Shown here one piece after another: positions 25,001 through 32,216 of a stretch of DNA of 45,704 nucleotides. The stretch's first letter is position 1. Every line of letters begins with the position of its first letter. The stretch comes from Nitrospirales bacterium (GTDB taxonomy: Bacteria > Nitrospirota > Nitrospiria > Nitrospirales > UBA8639). A program made the position numbers and the translations under genes. Location of the stretch: the NCBI GenBank assembly GCA_022824735.1, contig JAJDZI010000127.1, positions 1-45,704 on the forward strand, read 5' to 3'. The notes under the pieces were generated by a model. The model was not told the DNA's origin, searched no databases, and saw nothing but the letters and a program-made list of their open reading frames with translations.

Positions 25001-25945
25001 ATGCAGCCCAAAATTAAGGCAAAAGCGCGGTGCGCCGACGGGGAAGTCGGCAGTATCTCCAAGGTCATCGTTGATCCGTTATCCCTTGAGATCAGTCACG
25101 TGGTCGTCAGGGAGGGGGACGGGCAAGGCGTTGACCGCCAAGTTCCGGTCGGCTGGATCGAGGACATCCCGAACGAAGAAGAGATTGTGTTGCGGGGGTC
25201 GCTGGAGGACTTCAAGGCATGTCCCGTGCTGGACCGGGATGCTTACGTCACGCATCATGACGTGGAAATCGCGCATTTGGAAGACCGTCTCCACGTGGAG
25301 CCCGGCGAAATTCTCGTGCCCTATCCCCGGCTGGAGCAGGGGGTGCCCCGGCGCAGCTTTTTCATGAACATGACGCATGCCATCGGAACGTTGATCGCTC
25401 TCCCCTTGGCGTTCCCCGTTTTAAAATATCTCATGAAACCCATGTATAAGCCGTTCGACAATTCCTGGTTTTCCGTCGGGAACGTTCGGAAAATCAAAAA
25501 GGAAAACATCGGCTACCAGTTCAAGTTTACCCGGGGCTTCAAGGAAGCCTTTATGCCCGAACAGCAGATCGAAAAAAACATCTGGGTCGTAAAGGCCACG
25601 CCTGAAGTGCAAAAGGCGGTCTACGGCGGGAAAGACAAACAGTTTTATGACCATAAGGGAGACGTGGTGTGGGTGAATAAAGCCAAGACGCCCTACATCG
25701 GTTTTTCCGGAAAATGTCCGCACTTGGGATGCGGGTACAAGTGGAGAAGGACAAAGAATTTTCCTGACGGCGTCTTCCTGTGTCCCTGTCATTTGAGCAT
25801 CTATGACGAGGCGGGCAAGGTGCTGGATGGCCCGGCCCCGCGGTCTCTCGACGTCCTGCCGATGCAAGTCAATGCCGCCGGGGAAGTCCAGATCATCGAC
25901 GTCGAATACAAGGCCGGGGTGAAAGGCCAAATCCGGCTGCTGTAG
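25001..25945 (+). CDS. Rieske [2Fe-2S] protein with N-terminal PRC-barrel-like domain
   Basis: 314 residues. Residues about 1-110 look like a PRC-barrel domain: KAKARCADGEVGSISKVIVDP, then SHVVVREGDG and VPVGWIEDI. A single membrane span (about 122-145) follows, then a Rieske domain with both cluster boxes complete: CPHLGC (C239, H241, C244) and CPCH (C261, C263, H264). Ordinary Rieske proteins of bc1/b6f complexes have no such N-terminal domain, which here would lie in the cytoplasm. Cytochrome b follows after 8 bases, so this is the high-potential arm of a quinol:cytochrome c oxidoreductase-like complex. Confidence 0.92.
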   Translation: MQPKIKAKARCADGEVGSISKVIVDPLSLEISHVVVREGDGQGVDRQVPVGWIEDIPNEEEIVLRGSLEDFKACPVLDRDAYVTHHDVEIAHLEDRLHVEPGEILVPYPRLEQGVPRRSFFMNMTHAIGTLIALPLAFPVLKYLMKPMYKPFDNSWFSVGNVRKIKKENIGYQFKFTRGFKEAFMPEQQIEKNIWVVKATPEVQKAVYGGKDKQFYDHKGDVVWVNKAKTPYIGFSGKCPHLGCGYKWRRTKNFPDGVFLCPCHLSIYDEAGKVLDGPAPRSLDVLPMQVNAAGEVQIIDVEYKAGVKGQIRLL

Positions 25946-25953
25946 CATCGCTC

Positions 25954-27060
25954 ATGAGCGACAAGACCACCAACGCACCCAACGCCTTTGAAAAAGTTGT
26001 CGACTTCGTCGATGAACGGGTCGGCCTGAAAACGATCCAGGCCAAAATGCTGAATGAGCCCGTTCCCGGCGGGTCCCGATGGGCGTACGCGTTCGGGTCG
26101 TGTTTGTTGTTCATCTTCATTATGCAGGTGGTGACCGGGATCCTGTTGATGTTTTATTACGTCCCGAGCACCGATCACGCGTACGCCAGCACGCAGTACA
26201 TCATTCATGAAGTGGACTACGGATGGTTTCTGCTGAGTTACCATTTTTGGGGTTCCTCGGCTATGGTCGTGATGGTGTTCGCCCATATGTCGCAAGTGTT
26301 TTTGTGGGGAGCCTATAAGAAGCCCAGGGAATTGATTTGGTTGGTCGGGCTGGCCCTTTTCGGGCTGGTCATGGCATTCGGTTTTACAGGGTATCTGCTT
26401 CCATGGGACCAACGGGCGTACTGGGCCACGGTCGTGGGCGTCGAGATCATGGATAAGACCCCAATCGTCGGGGATTTCCTGAGTCGTTTCTTGAAAGGCG
26501 GACCAACCCCTGGTCAAATGACTTTGAGCCGGTTTTTCGTTATTCACGTGATGGTGCTGCCGGCGGGATTGATGGGGTTGGCGGGTCTCCATCTCTTCCT
26601 GTTCCGGAAAGCCGGACCGGCCGGGCCGTTCCGTGGAACTCCCGAACAAATCAAGGCGAAGACGGATTATTTCTTCCCCAGACAAATCTGGAAAGACATC
26701 GTGGCCATGGCCACGGTCTTCCTGATCATTTGCACGTTGGCGTTTATCGAGCCGGTCGTGTTGTTGGAAGAGGCCACGCCGGACCCTGGGGATTATCATC
26801 CTGAGCCTGAATGGTATTTTCTCTTTCTCTTCCAGTTGTTGCGATTAAAGATCTTTGGCGGAGAATTCGGTCAGTTTTTGGGAGCCGTGGCGATTCCCGG
26901 AGCGTTTATGGGATTCCTTGCGGCGTTGCCCTTTCTTGACAGGAATCCGGAGCGGAATATTTTCAAACGGCCGATTGCGTTGATCGGCTGGATTGCCATT
27001 ATGGCGGTGATCCTGATTTTCACCGTTTCCGCGATTCTGAACAGAGAATTTTTGGATTAA
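25954..27060 (+). CDS. Cytochrome b, b6/subunit IV-fused type, of a bc complex
   Basis: 368 residues. It begins like b6 (ERVGLKTIQAKMLNEPVPGG), and the four heme-ligand histidines are H97, H111, H198 and H213. The second pair is 15 apart, the b6 spacing; bc1 has 14. KKPRELIW, LPWDQRAYWA and the Qo motif PEWY (286-289) are present. Seven membrane spans are expected. The position of the b6 Cys that binds heme ci covalently appears to be Ala46 (alignment by eye), so a standard ci heme is not expected. It is co-encoded with the Rieske protein and forms the quinone-reactive core. Confidence 0.95.
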   Translation: MSDKTTNAPNAFEKVVDFVDERVGLKTIQAKMLNEPVPGGSRWAYAFGSCLLFIFIMQVVTGILLMFYYVPSTDHAYASTQYIIHEVDYGWFLLSYHFWGSSAMVVMVFAHMSQVFLWGAYKKPRELIWLVGLALFGLVMAFGFTGYLLPWDQRAYWATVVGVEIMDKTPIVGDFLSRFLKGGPTPGQMTLSRFFVIHVMVLPAGLMGLAGLHLFLFRKAGPAGPFRGTPEQIKAKTDYFFPRQIWKDIVAMATVFLIICTLAFIEPVVLLEEATPDPGDYHPEPEWYFLFLFQLLRLKIFGGEFGQFLGAVAIPGAFMGFLAALPFLDRNPERNIFKRPIALIGWIAIMAVILIFTVSAILNREFLD

Positions 27061-27065
27061 TCATC

Positions 27066-28007
27066 ATGTCGAACGCCAAACTCGGTCTCCTGGTCTTGTG
27101 GCCAACCTTCTGGACGGGTTTTCCCCTGAAGATGGTGGCGGCATTGCTCATGTTGGCCGCCGGCGTGCATCCCTGGGAAGGCGTCGGCCTGGAAGCGTTG
27201 TTGGTGCTTTCCATTCCTATCGACGTTTGGGCGCTCGGCCTGTGTTCACGAACTGTTTTTCTGGAACGGTTGAGCGTGGATCCGCCCAAGGGAACGGGCC
27301 TTCGCTTGTGGGGGCTGTGGGCCGTTTTTTCCATCGTGTATCTTCCCCTGTTGTTCATGATCCTGGGCGGCGTCAAGTCCCTGGCTCAATCCGCGGTCCA
27401 CGCCACGTTGCATTTTGTTGAAAACAACGTCATCGTGATTCCCATCGCGGAAAAGATCAGCCTGGAATTGGTCATGTGGGGATTGCCGGCTACCATCGTC
27501 CTGATCATCCTGGTCTATGGTTGGTTGTTCGGTTTGGGCGCCTTGGCTCAACGCTTTGTTCGCACGTCCACGCCCGTCGAGGGGGCGTTCCAGGATATTG
27601 TTTCGAAATGGGACCTTCTCAGGATTCCGCGAGATCAGCCGCTCTTGCTGACGGCTTTTACGGGAACCGGCGTCGTGCTGATCATGATGTTTTGGGGCTT
27701 GCTTCCCGTGAGTACGCCCCACCCTCATGAAGAATACGAATTTGTGGAAGTTCAAAAGGTAGAAAAAAAGATCGTTCCCAAAAAGGTTATCAAAAGCGCC
27801 GAGCAGGTCCTGGCGCGTGCCGAAGCCACGTTGAAGGAATTGGAAAAAGAGAATCCCGCGGCGGAAACGGCGAAAGGGGAGAACGTCGCGCCGGGGCAGA
27901 AGAAGCCGGCGCCCCAGGCGACACCGGCGGCTGTCAAGAAGCCGGCGGCAACGGGCGCTGCGGGGTCCGACGGGCATGACCACGACCATGGCGATCATAA
28001 GCATTAA
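27066..28007 (+). CDS. Unknown polytopic membrane protein with charged and His-rich C-terminal tail
   Basis: 313 residues, starting 5 bases after cytochrome b. About five membrane spans are visible (near residues 6-35, 40-58, 78-100, 135-160 and 195-215). A long hydrophilic tail is rich in Lys, Glu, Ala and Pro and ends DGHDHDHGDHKH. I recognise no family, heme-binding CxxCH or quinone motif. Tight spacing on both sides argues that it belongs to the same complex. The His/Asp end could bind metal (Cu, Zn or Ni) or aid assembly; this is a guess from composition. Confidence 0.75.
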   Translation: MSNAKLGLLVLWPTFWTGFPLKMVAALLMLAAGVHPWEGVGLEALLVLSIPIDVWALGLCSRTVFLERLSVDPPKGTGLRLWGLWAVFSIVYLPLLFMILGGVKSLAQSAVHATLHFVENNVIVIPIAEKISLELVMWGLPATIVLIILVYGWLFGLGALAQRFVRTSTPVEGAFQDIVSKWDLLRIPRDQPLLLTAFTGTGVVLIMMFWGLLPVSTPHPHEEYEFVEVQKVEKKIVPKKVIKSAEQVLARAEATLKELEKENPAAETAKGENVAPGQKKPAPQATPAAVKKPAATGAAGSDGHDHDHGDHKH

Positions 28008-28028
28008 CGAACCAATGAGGGCTCACAT

Positions 28029-29885
28029 ATGAAAAACCGCGGCATAATCGAAAATCTGAAGTCCCTGGTGCCAACGGTGAAACCCTCATCTCTTTTCGGC
28101 TGGAGTGTCTTTTGGGCGCTCGTGCTTCTCCCGGCGCTTGTTTGGGCCCAGGACGCGGCCACCCAGGCGATGTCCGTCGAATATCGCGACATTCCGGGAC
28201 TCGGAAGCCGGAACGTGGTTTGGGTCGTGGCCCAACAGCATTTGCTGCTCGCCGGGTTCGTCTTGGGTGTGCCGATTTTTGCCTGGGTGTGTGAAATCGT
28301 GGGGTGGAAGACCAAGGAGGCCAGGTACGACAAACTGGCAAAAGAGTTTACCAAGCTCCTGACGTCCGCGTACGCCACGACGGCCCTGTTCGGAGGCATC
28401 CTGCTCTTTTTGCTGATCGGGCTGTACCCGAAGCTCATGGCCTATTTGTCCGATATCTTTTTCCCGTCTTTCATCGTGTATTGTCTACTGTTCCTGTTGG
28501 AAACCGCCACCCTGTACCTGTACTGGTACGGATGGGACGCCATGCAGGGGAATAAAAAAACCTTCCACCTGTTTTTGGGATTCCTGCTGAACGTCTTTGC
28601 CTTGGGTATCATGGTCGTTCCCAACGCTTGGGCCACGTTCCAGGCGAGCCCCGTCGTGGTCGCCGAAGGCACGGCCATTGATCGGGCCTGGGCGGCTACG
28701 TGGAATCCAACGTGGTGGCCGGTCAACATCCATCGACTCATTGCCAACGTGGTGTTGGGCGGGTTTATTTGCGGCGCCTATGCCGGTATCCGCTATCTTC
28801 TGGCGGCCAGCCAGGAAGAACGGGAGCATTATGATTGGATGGGCTACGTCGGAAACTTCATCGGCGTATTCGGTATGCTTCCCCTTCCCTTTGCCGGATA
28901 TTGGCTCATGCGCGAGATCTATCAATACAACCAGCAGATGGGAATCACCCTCATGGGCGGGTTCCTGGCGTGGCTCTTCATCTTGCAGGCCATGCTCATC
29001 GGGGTGTTGTTCCTCGGAGCCAATTACTATTTCTGGATGGGTATTACCTACCGGATTCCCGGCTCCGAGCGAGGGTACAGGCGACCGATCCTGGCCATGC
29101 TGATCGTGCTCATGGTATGCCTGGGCGTCTGGATGACACCGCACTCCCTGGTGGCCAGTCTTGAAGAGGCCAGGAAAATGGGCGGGACCCACCACCCGCT
29201 GCTTGGAGTGTTCGGGGTGATGTCCGCCAAAATGACGGTATCCAACCTCATGATCCTGGTCACCTTTATGAGCTTCATCATGTATTGGCGAGCCGGTAAG
29301 CAGGAAACGGCCGGGTGGGCAAAAATCGCCAAATCCGTAATGGGCGCTCTGCTGGTGCTCGCGGGAATTGCCGTGATCGTGCTTGGGGTATGGGGGTATT
29401 TCGTGCCTGCCATTATCCGGATCAATTATTTCTCCGTTGCGCAGGTGTTGATCGTCCTGTTTATCATGCTGACGTTTACGCCTTTGACGGCCATCCTGAT
29501 GAAAAGCGCCAAAACCACGACGGAAATGGTCTGGGGGCAAATGCCGATCCGGGCCGGGTATGCGTTGGTATCCAATGCGGTCATGGTCATTTTGTTGATG
29601 TCGCTGATGGGCTATGCCCGGTCGTCGTCCAGGGTGCACTGGCACATCTACGGCGTGATGAGGGATACGTCGGACTACGCGTATTCTCCCGCGTTGGGCT
29701 ACGCGGCCGCGTTCATGTCCCTGAACACCTTTGTGTTCTGCTTATTGGTGGCGTTCATCTTTTGGGTTGCCACGATGGGTGACAAGGGGAAGAAAACCCC
29801 TGACCGGAAAGAACCCGAACCGGCGAAGATCCCGGCAGGCGTGACGCCGGCCATGGCCGGCGGTTCCCCACGGGAACAGGATTGA
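28029..29885 (+). CDS. Second cytochrome bd-like oxidase subunit I paralogue (CydA-like)
   Basis: 618 residues, homologous along its length to the product of the gene at 22445. An N-terminal membrane/signal segment (about 24-41, LPALVWAQ) precedes the core. Shared features are H71 in AQQHLLLAGFVLG, FLLETATLYLYWYGWDAMQG (E158, at CydA Glu107) and NIHRLIAN (H235, at His186). The CydA Glu99 position is Val, and the Met394 of the first copy aligns with Pro by eye, so the heme sets of the two copies probably differ. There is no quinol-loop motif. The C-terminal tail is Pro/Lys-rich. Two copies flanking Rieske/cytochrome b suggest a heterodimer. Confidence 0.85.
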   Translation: MKNRGIIENLKSLVPTVKPSSLFGWSVFWALVLLPALVWAQDAATQAMSVEYRDIPGLGSRNVVWVVAQQHLLLAGFVLGVPIFAWVCEIVGWKTKEARYDKLAKEFTKLLTSAYATTALFGGILLFLLIGLYPKLMAYLSDIFFPSFIVYCLLFLLETATLYLYWYGWDAMQGNKKTFHLFLGFLLNVFALGIMVVPNAWATFQASPVVVAEGTAIDRAWAATWNPTWWPVNIHRLIANVVLGGFICGAYAGIRYLLAASQEEREHYDWMGYVGNFIGVFGMLPLPFAGYWLMREIYQYNQQMGITLMGGFLAWLFILQAMLIGVLFLGANYYFWMGITYRIPGSERGYRRPILAMLIVLMVCLGVWMTPHSLVASLEEARKMGGTHHPLLGVFGVMSAKMTVSNLMILVTFMSFIMYWRAGKQETAGWAKIAKSVMGALLVLAGIAVIVLGVWGYFVPAIIRINYFSVAQVLIVLFIMLTFTPLTAILMKSAKTTTEMVWGQMPIRAGYALVSNAVMVILLMSLMGYARSSSRVHWHIYGVMRDTSDYAYSPALGYAAAFMSLNTFVFCLLVAFIFWVATMGDKGKKTPDRKEPEPAKIPAGVTPAMAGGSPREQD

Positions 29886-29951
29886 AAAGGGGCCTTGGCG
29901 TGATGGAGACCCTATTGACGTTGGCATTGCCAAACTGGAGCGAGAGAACCC

Positions 29952-30560
29952 ATGAGTGAAGTCGTGTTACTCCAATTGATCGGTCTCACGGTCGTAGGAC
30001 TCGGCATCTGTATCCTGCTCTTCATCAAGGCGAAGTTCCTCAGGGTGGTCGGTTTCGTGGTGATCGTATTGGGGACTTTTACCCTGATTGCCTTGGGGGT
30101 GCCGCAGATGGCCTCCCTTCCTCCGGCGATCGAGACCTTTGACATTGCCGAAGTCAAAACGCCGGATGACTTGGCCTCGATCGGTCAAAAGATTTTCTTC
30201 AGCAAAGGCCAGTGCGCCTTGTGCCACTCCATCGGCCCCAGTGAATCAGCCCGGTGCCCGGATTTGAAGGGCATCGGGGCGAAACTCGCGCCGGAATTCA
30301 TCTATGAAAGCCTCACCGACCCGCAAGCCTATATTTATCTTGATTTCAGGCATGAAGGTCTGCCCAAGGAATATCCGGCACGGATGCCCTATATCCACAA
30401 GAATCCGATTGCCTTGTCGCAACAAGAGATTTATTCGGTCATTTCCTTTCTCCAGAAAATGAGCGGGGAACCCATTAGCATCAAGGTCGAAGACGTGATG
30501 AATATCGGCAAGGAAAGCGAAGTGGAAGTCGCTTCCCTCGCCGTCAATGGAGCACCTTAA
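29952..30560 (+). CDS. Membrane-anchored monoheme cytochrome c
   Basis: 202 residues. Two N-terminal membrane spans (about 6-25 and 31-52) lead to a cytochrome c domain with CALCH (C88, C91, H92) and an ARMPYIH segment giving a possible Met ligand. An extra Cys in SARCPDLKG is close to the heme site. Hydrophobic N-terminus and periplasmic heme domain fit a fixed carrier in the complex. The gap to the preceding gene is 66 bases, one of the largest in the operon, and the next gene is 15 bases on. Confidence 0.9.
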   Translation: MSEVVLLQLIGLTVVGLGICILLFIKAKFLRVVGFVVIVLGTFTLIALGVPQMASLPPAIETFDIAEVKTPDDLASIGQKIFFSKGQCALCHSIGPSESARCPDLKGIGAKLAPEFIYESLTDPQAYIYLDFRHEGLPKEYPARMPYIHKNPIALSQQEIYSVISFLQKMSGEPISIKVEDVMNIGKESEVEVASLAVNGAP

Positions 30561-30575
30561 CCAAAAGGGTGAACG

Positions 30576-31301
30576 ATGAAAGGTCCTCTTGCGAAAACGG
30601 CTATCCTGTTGGTGGGAATGTATGTGTTTCTCAAGTTCATACTCCCATTGTTTACGGCACCGCTCCCGGCCAGTTTGATTTTTCTCTACCTGGCCCTGAC
30701 CTTTGCCTCCGCGATGATTTTCTACACCATGAGCGGGGGAAGCCTCGATGAATTCATGGGGCCGGTCGGGCGATTTCTTACCGGTTCGGGGCAAGCGGGA
30801 GTTGCCGGGACCGCGCGCGTCCTGGTGTTCGTGTTGTTTCCCTTGTTGGTGGGATGGCAAACGTACACCAAGCTTGCCCCAAGCGATTTGCCGCCTGCGG
30901 AAAATCGAACCATTCATCCCGCGCCTCCCGGCGAGTTCGTCGGGTTGGCCAACCCGTATCCGAGAACGCCGGAAAACATCATGATGGGAAAGGGCTTGTA
31001 TGCGGCGTTTTGTTCGCCCTGTCACGGAGCCAATTTTGACGGGAAAGGTCCGGCGGCCGTGGGCTTCAATCCGCCTCCGGCGAATTTCAGCGATCCGGGA
31101 ACGATTGCCCAATTACAGGAATCCTATCTTTTCTGGCGGATCAAGAAAGGCGGCGTCGGGCTTCCGGTTGAAGCGATGCCTTGGAAATCGGCCATGCCGC
31201 GCTGGGAAGTGGAATTGCCGGATGAATGGATTTGGAAGATCATCATGGGTGAATACGACGGCGCAGGTCAATCTCCACGGACTTGGGAAGAAGAGGAATA
31301 G
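30576..31301 (+). CDS. Membrane-anchored monoheme cytochrome c
   Basis: 241 residues with three N-terminal membrane spans (about 8-27, 33-52 and 80-97). A periplasmic cytochrome c domain follows with CSPCH (C146, C149, H150), a GANFDGKGPAAVGFNPPPANFSDP-like loop typical of small cytochromes, and Met candidates in EAMPWKSAMPRW. The N-terminal spans differ in sequence from those of the other anchored cytochromes here, so these anchors were acquired separately. It precedes the NxrC-like gene. Confidence 0.9.
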   Translation: MKGPLAKTAILLVGMYVFLKFILPLFTAPLPASLIFLYLALTFASAMIFYTMSGGSLDEFMGPVGRFLTGSGQAGVAGTARVLVFVLFPLLVGWQTYTKLAPSDLPPAENRTIHPAPPGEFVGLANPYPRTPENIMMGKGLYAAFCSPCHGANFDGKGPAAVGFNPPPANFSDPGTIAQLQESYLFWRIKKGGVGLPVEAMPWKSAMPRWEVELPDEWIWKIIMGEYDGAGQSPRTWEEEE

Positions 31302-31379
31302 GTAACGGGGTGAGGTCGCGTCCTCGCAGGCCCGACGATTGCCGGAAACGTCGAAGGGAAGGATCCAAGGAGCAGGAAA

Positions 31380-32216
31380 ATGGGATATAAGAAGATCTTC
31401 AGCGTCGCGCTTGGACTCACCCTCATGGTGACGGGAGTCGAGGTTTCCGGCGTGTTTGCGAGCGACCCGCCGCCGGAGGGCGAAACCGGAAGCGTGGCCG
31501 TTCGTTTGTTCTTGACGGAAGGGGCCGTCCCTGCAAATGATCCGAATGCCGCCGTGTGGAACACGATCGAGCCTGCGGAATTCAAGCTGGCTCCCCAAGT
31601 GCATTGGCCGGACCGCATTCAGGAAGTCACGGTGAAGTCCGTGAAGGTTCGCGGGGTCCACAATGGCGAGGATATGGCAATCCTGCTGGAGTATGCCGAT
31701 CCATCTGAAGATGCCGCTGATGCCGCCGCAGTCGAGTTCATGGTCGGTGACAAAATGGCCCACTTCGCCCATGGGCAGGAAATGCTTCAGGTCGAGGGGG
31801 GAGACGTCAATATCTGGTATTGGAAGAAGGAACACGGCAAAGCCACCAATATGACGGCCAGGGGCTTCAAGACGCTTCGGCCGCAGGAAAGCCAGAACGT
31901 CTCGGCAACGGGAGCCTGGCAGGATGGAACGTGGCGCGTCGTGTTTTCACGGCCCCTGCGAACCGGTGAAGACCTGGACGTACAAGTGACGCCGGGAGAA
32001 TGGCGAAACGTGGCATTCGCGTTTTGGGACGGGGAAATCGTGGATGGAGACGTGAAAGAAAAGGGGTCACAAAAAGCCATTTCATCATGGTGGTACCTTC
32101 GAGCCGAGCCGCCACCGGACAATTCCATTTATGGATACGTCGTGTTGGGTATCGTGCTTGCTGCTGGCTTTGAGTTTTTCCTGGTGAGAAAAATTCGGAG
32201 GGGTAACGAATCATGA
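31380..32216 (+). CDS. Ethylbenzene dehydrogenase-type heme b subunit (NxrC-like)
   Basis: 278 residues. It has a signal peptide (ending VSGVFAS) and a beta-rich domain with the pattern of the gamma subunits of DMSO-reductase-family type II enzymes: VAVRLFLTEGAVP, VWNTIEPAEFKL, VRGVHNGEDMAILLEYADP, VEFMVGDKMAHF and GEWRNVAFAFWDGE. A C-terminal membrane span (about 249-270) follows. Such subunits hold one heme b by Met and Lys; DKMAHF and the KEKGSQKAISSWWYL region are candidate ligand sites. In Nitrospira the NxrC candidates pass electrons from nitrite oxidoreductase. No alpha or beta subunit is nearby, so here it may belong to the bc/bd-like complex. Confidence 0.85.
   Translation: MGYKKIFSVALGLTLMVTGVEVSGVFASDPPPEGETGSVAVRLFLTEGAVPANDPNAAVWNTIEPAEFKLAPQVHWPDRIQEVTVKSVKVRGVHNGEDMAILLEYADPSEDAADAAAVEFMVGDKMAHFAHGQEMLQVEGGDVNIWYWKKEHGKATNMTARGFKTLRPQESQNVSATGAWQDGTWRVVFSRPLRTGEDLDVQVTPGEWRNVAFAFWDGEIVDGDVKEKGSQKAISSWWYLRAEPPPDNSIYGYVVLGIVLAAGFEFFLVRKIRRGNES

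Noticed and set aside
28485-29645. A 386-codon reverse open frame opposite the second CydA-like gene
   Set aside because: It is a His/Gln/Gly-rich shadow of a hydrophobic protein, with no domain pattern.
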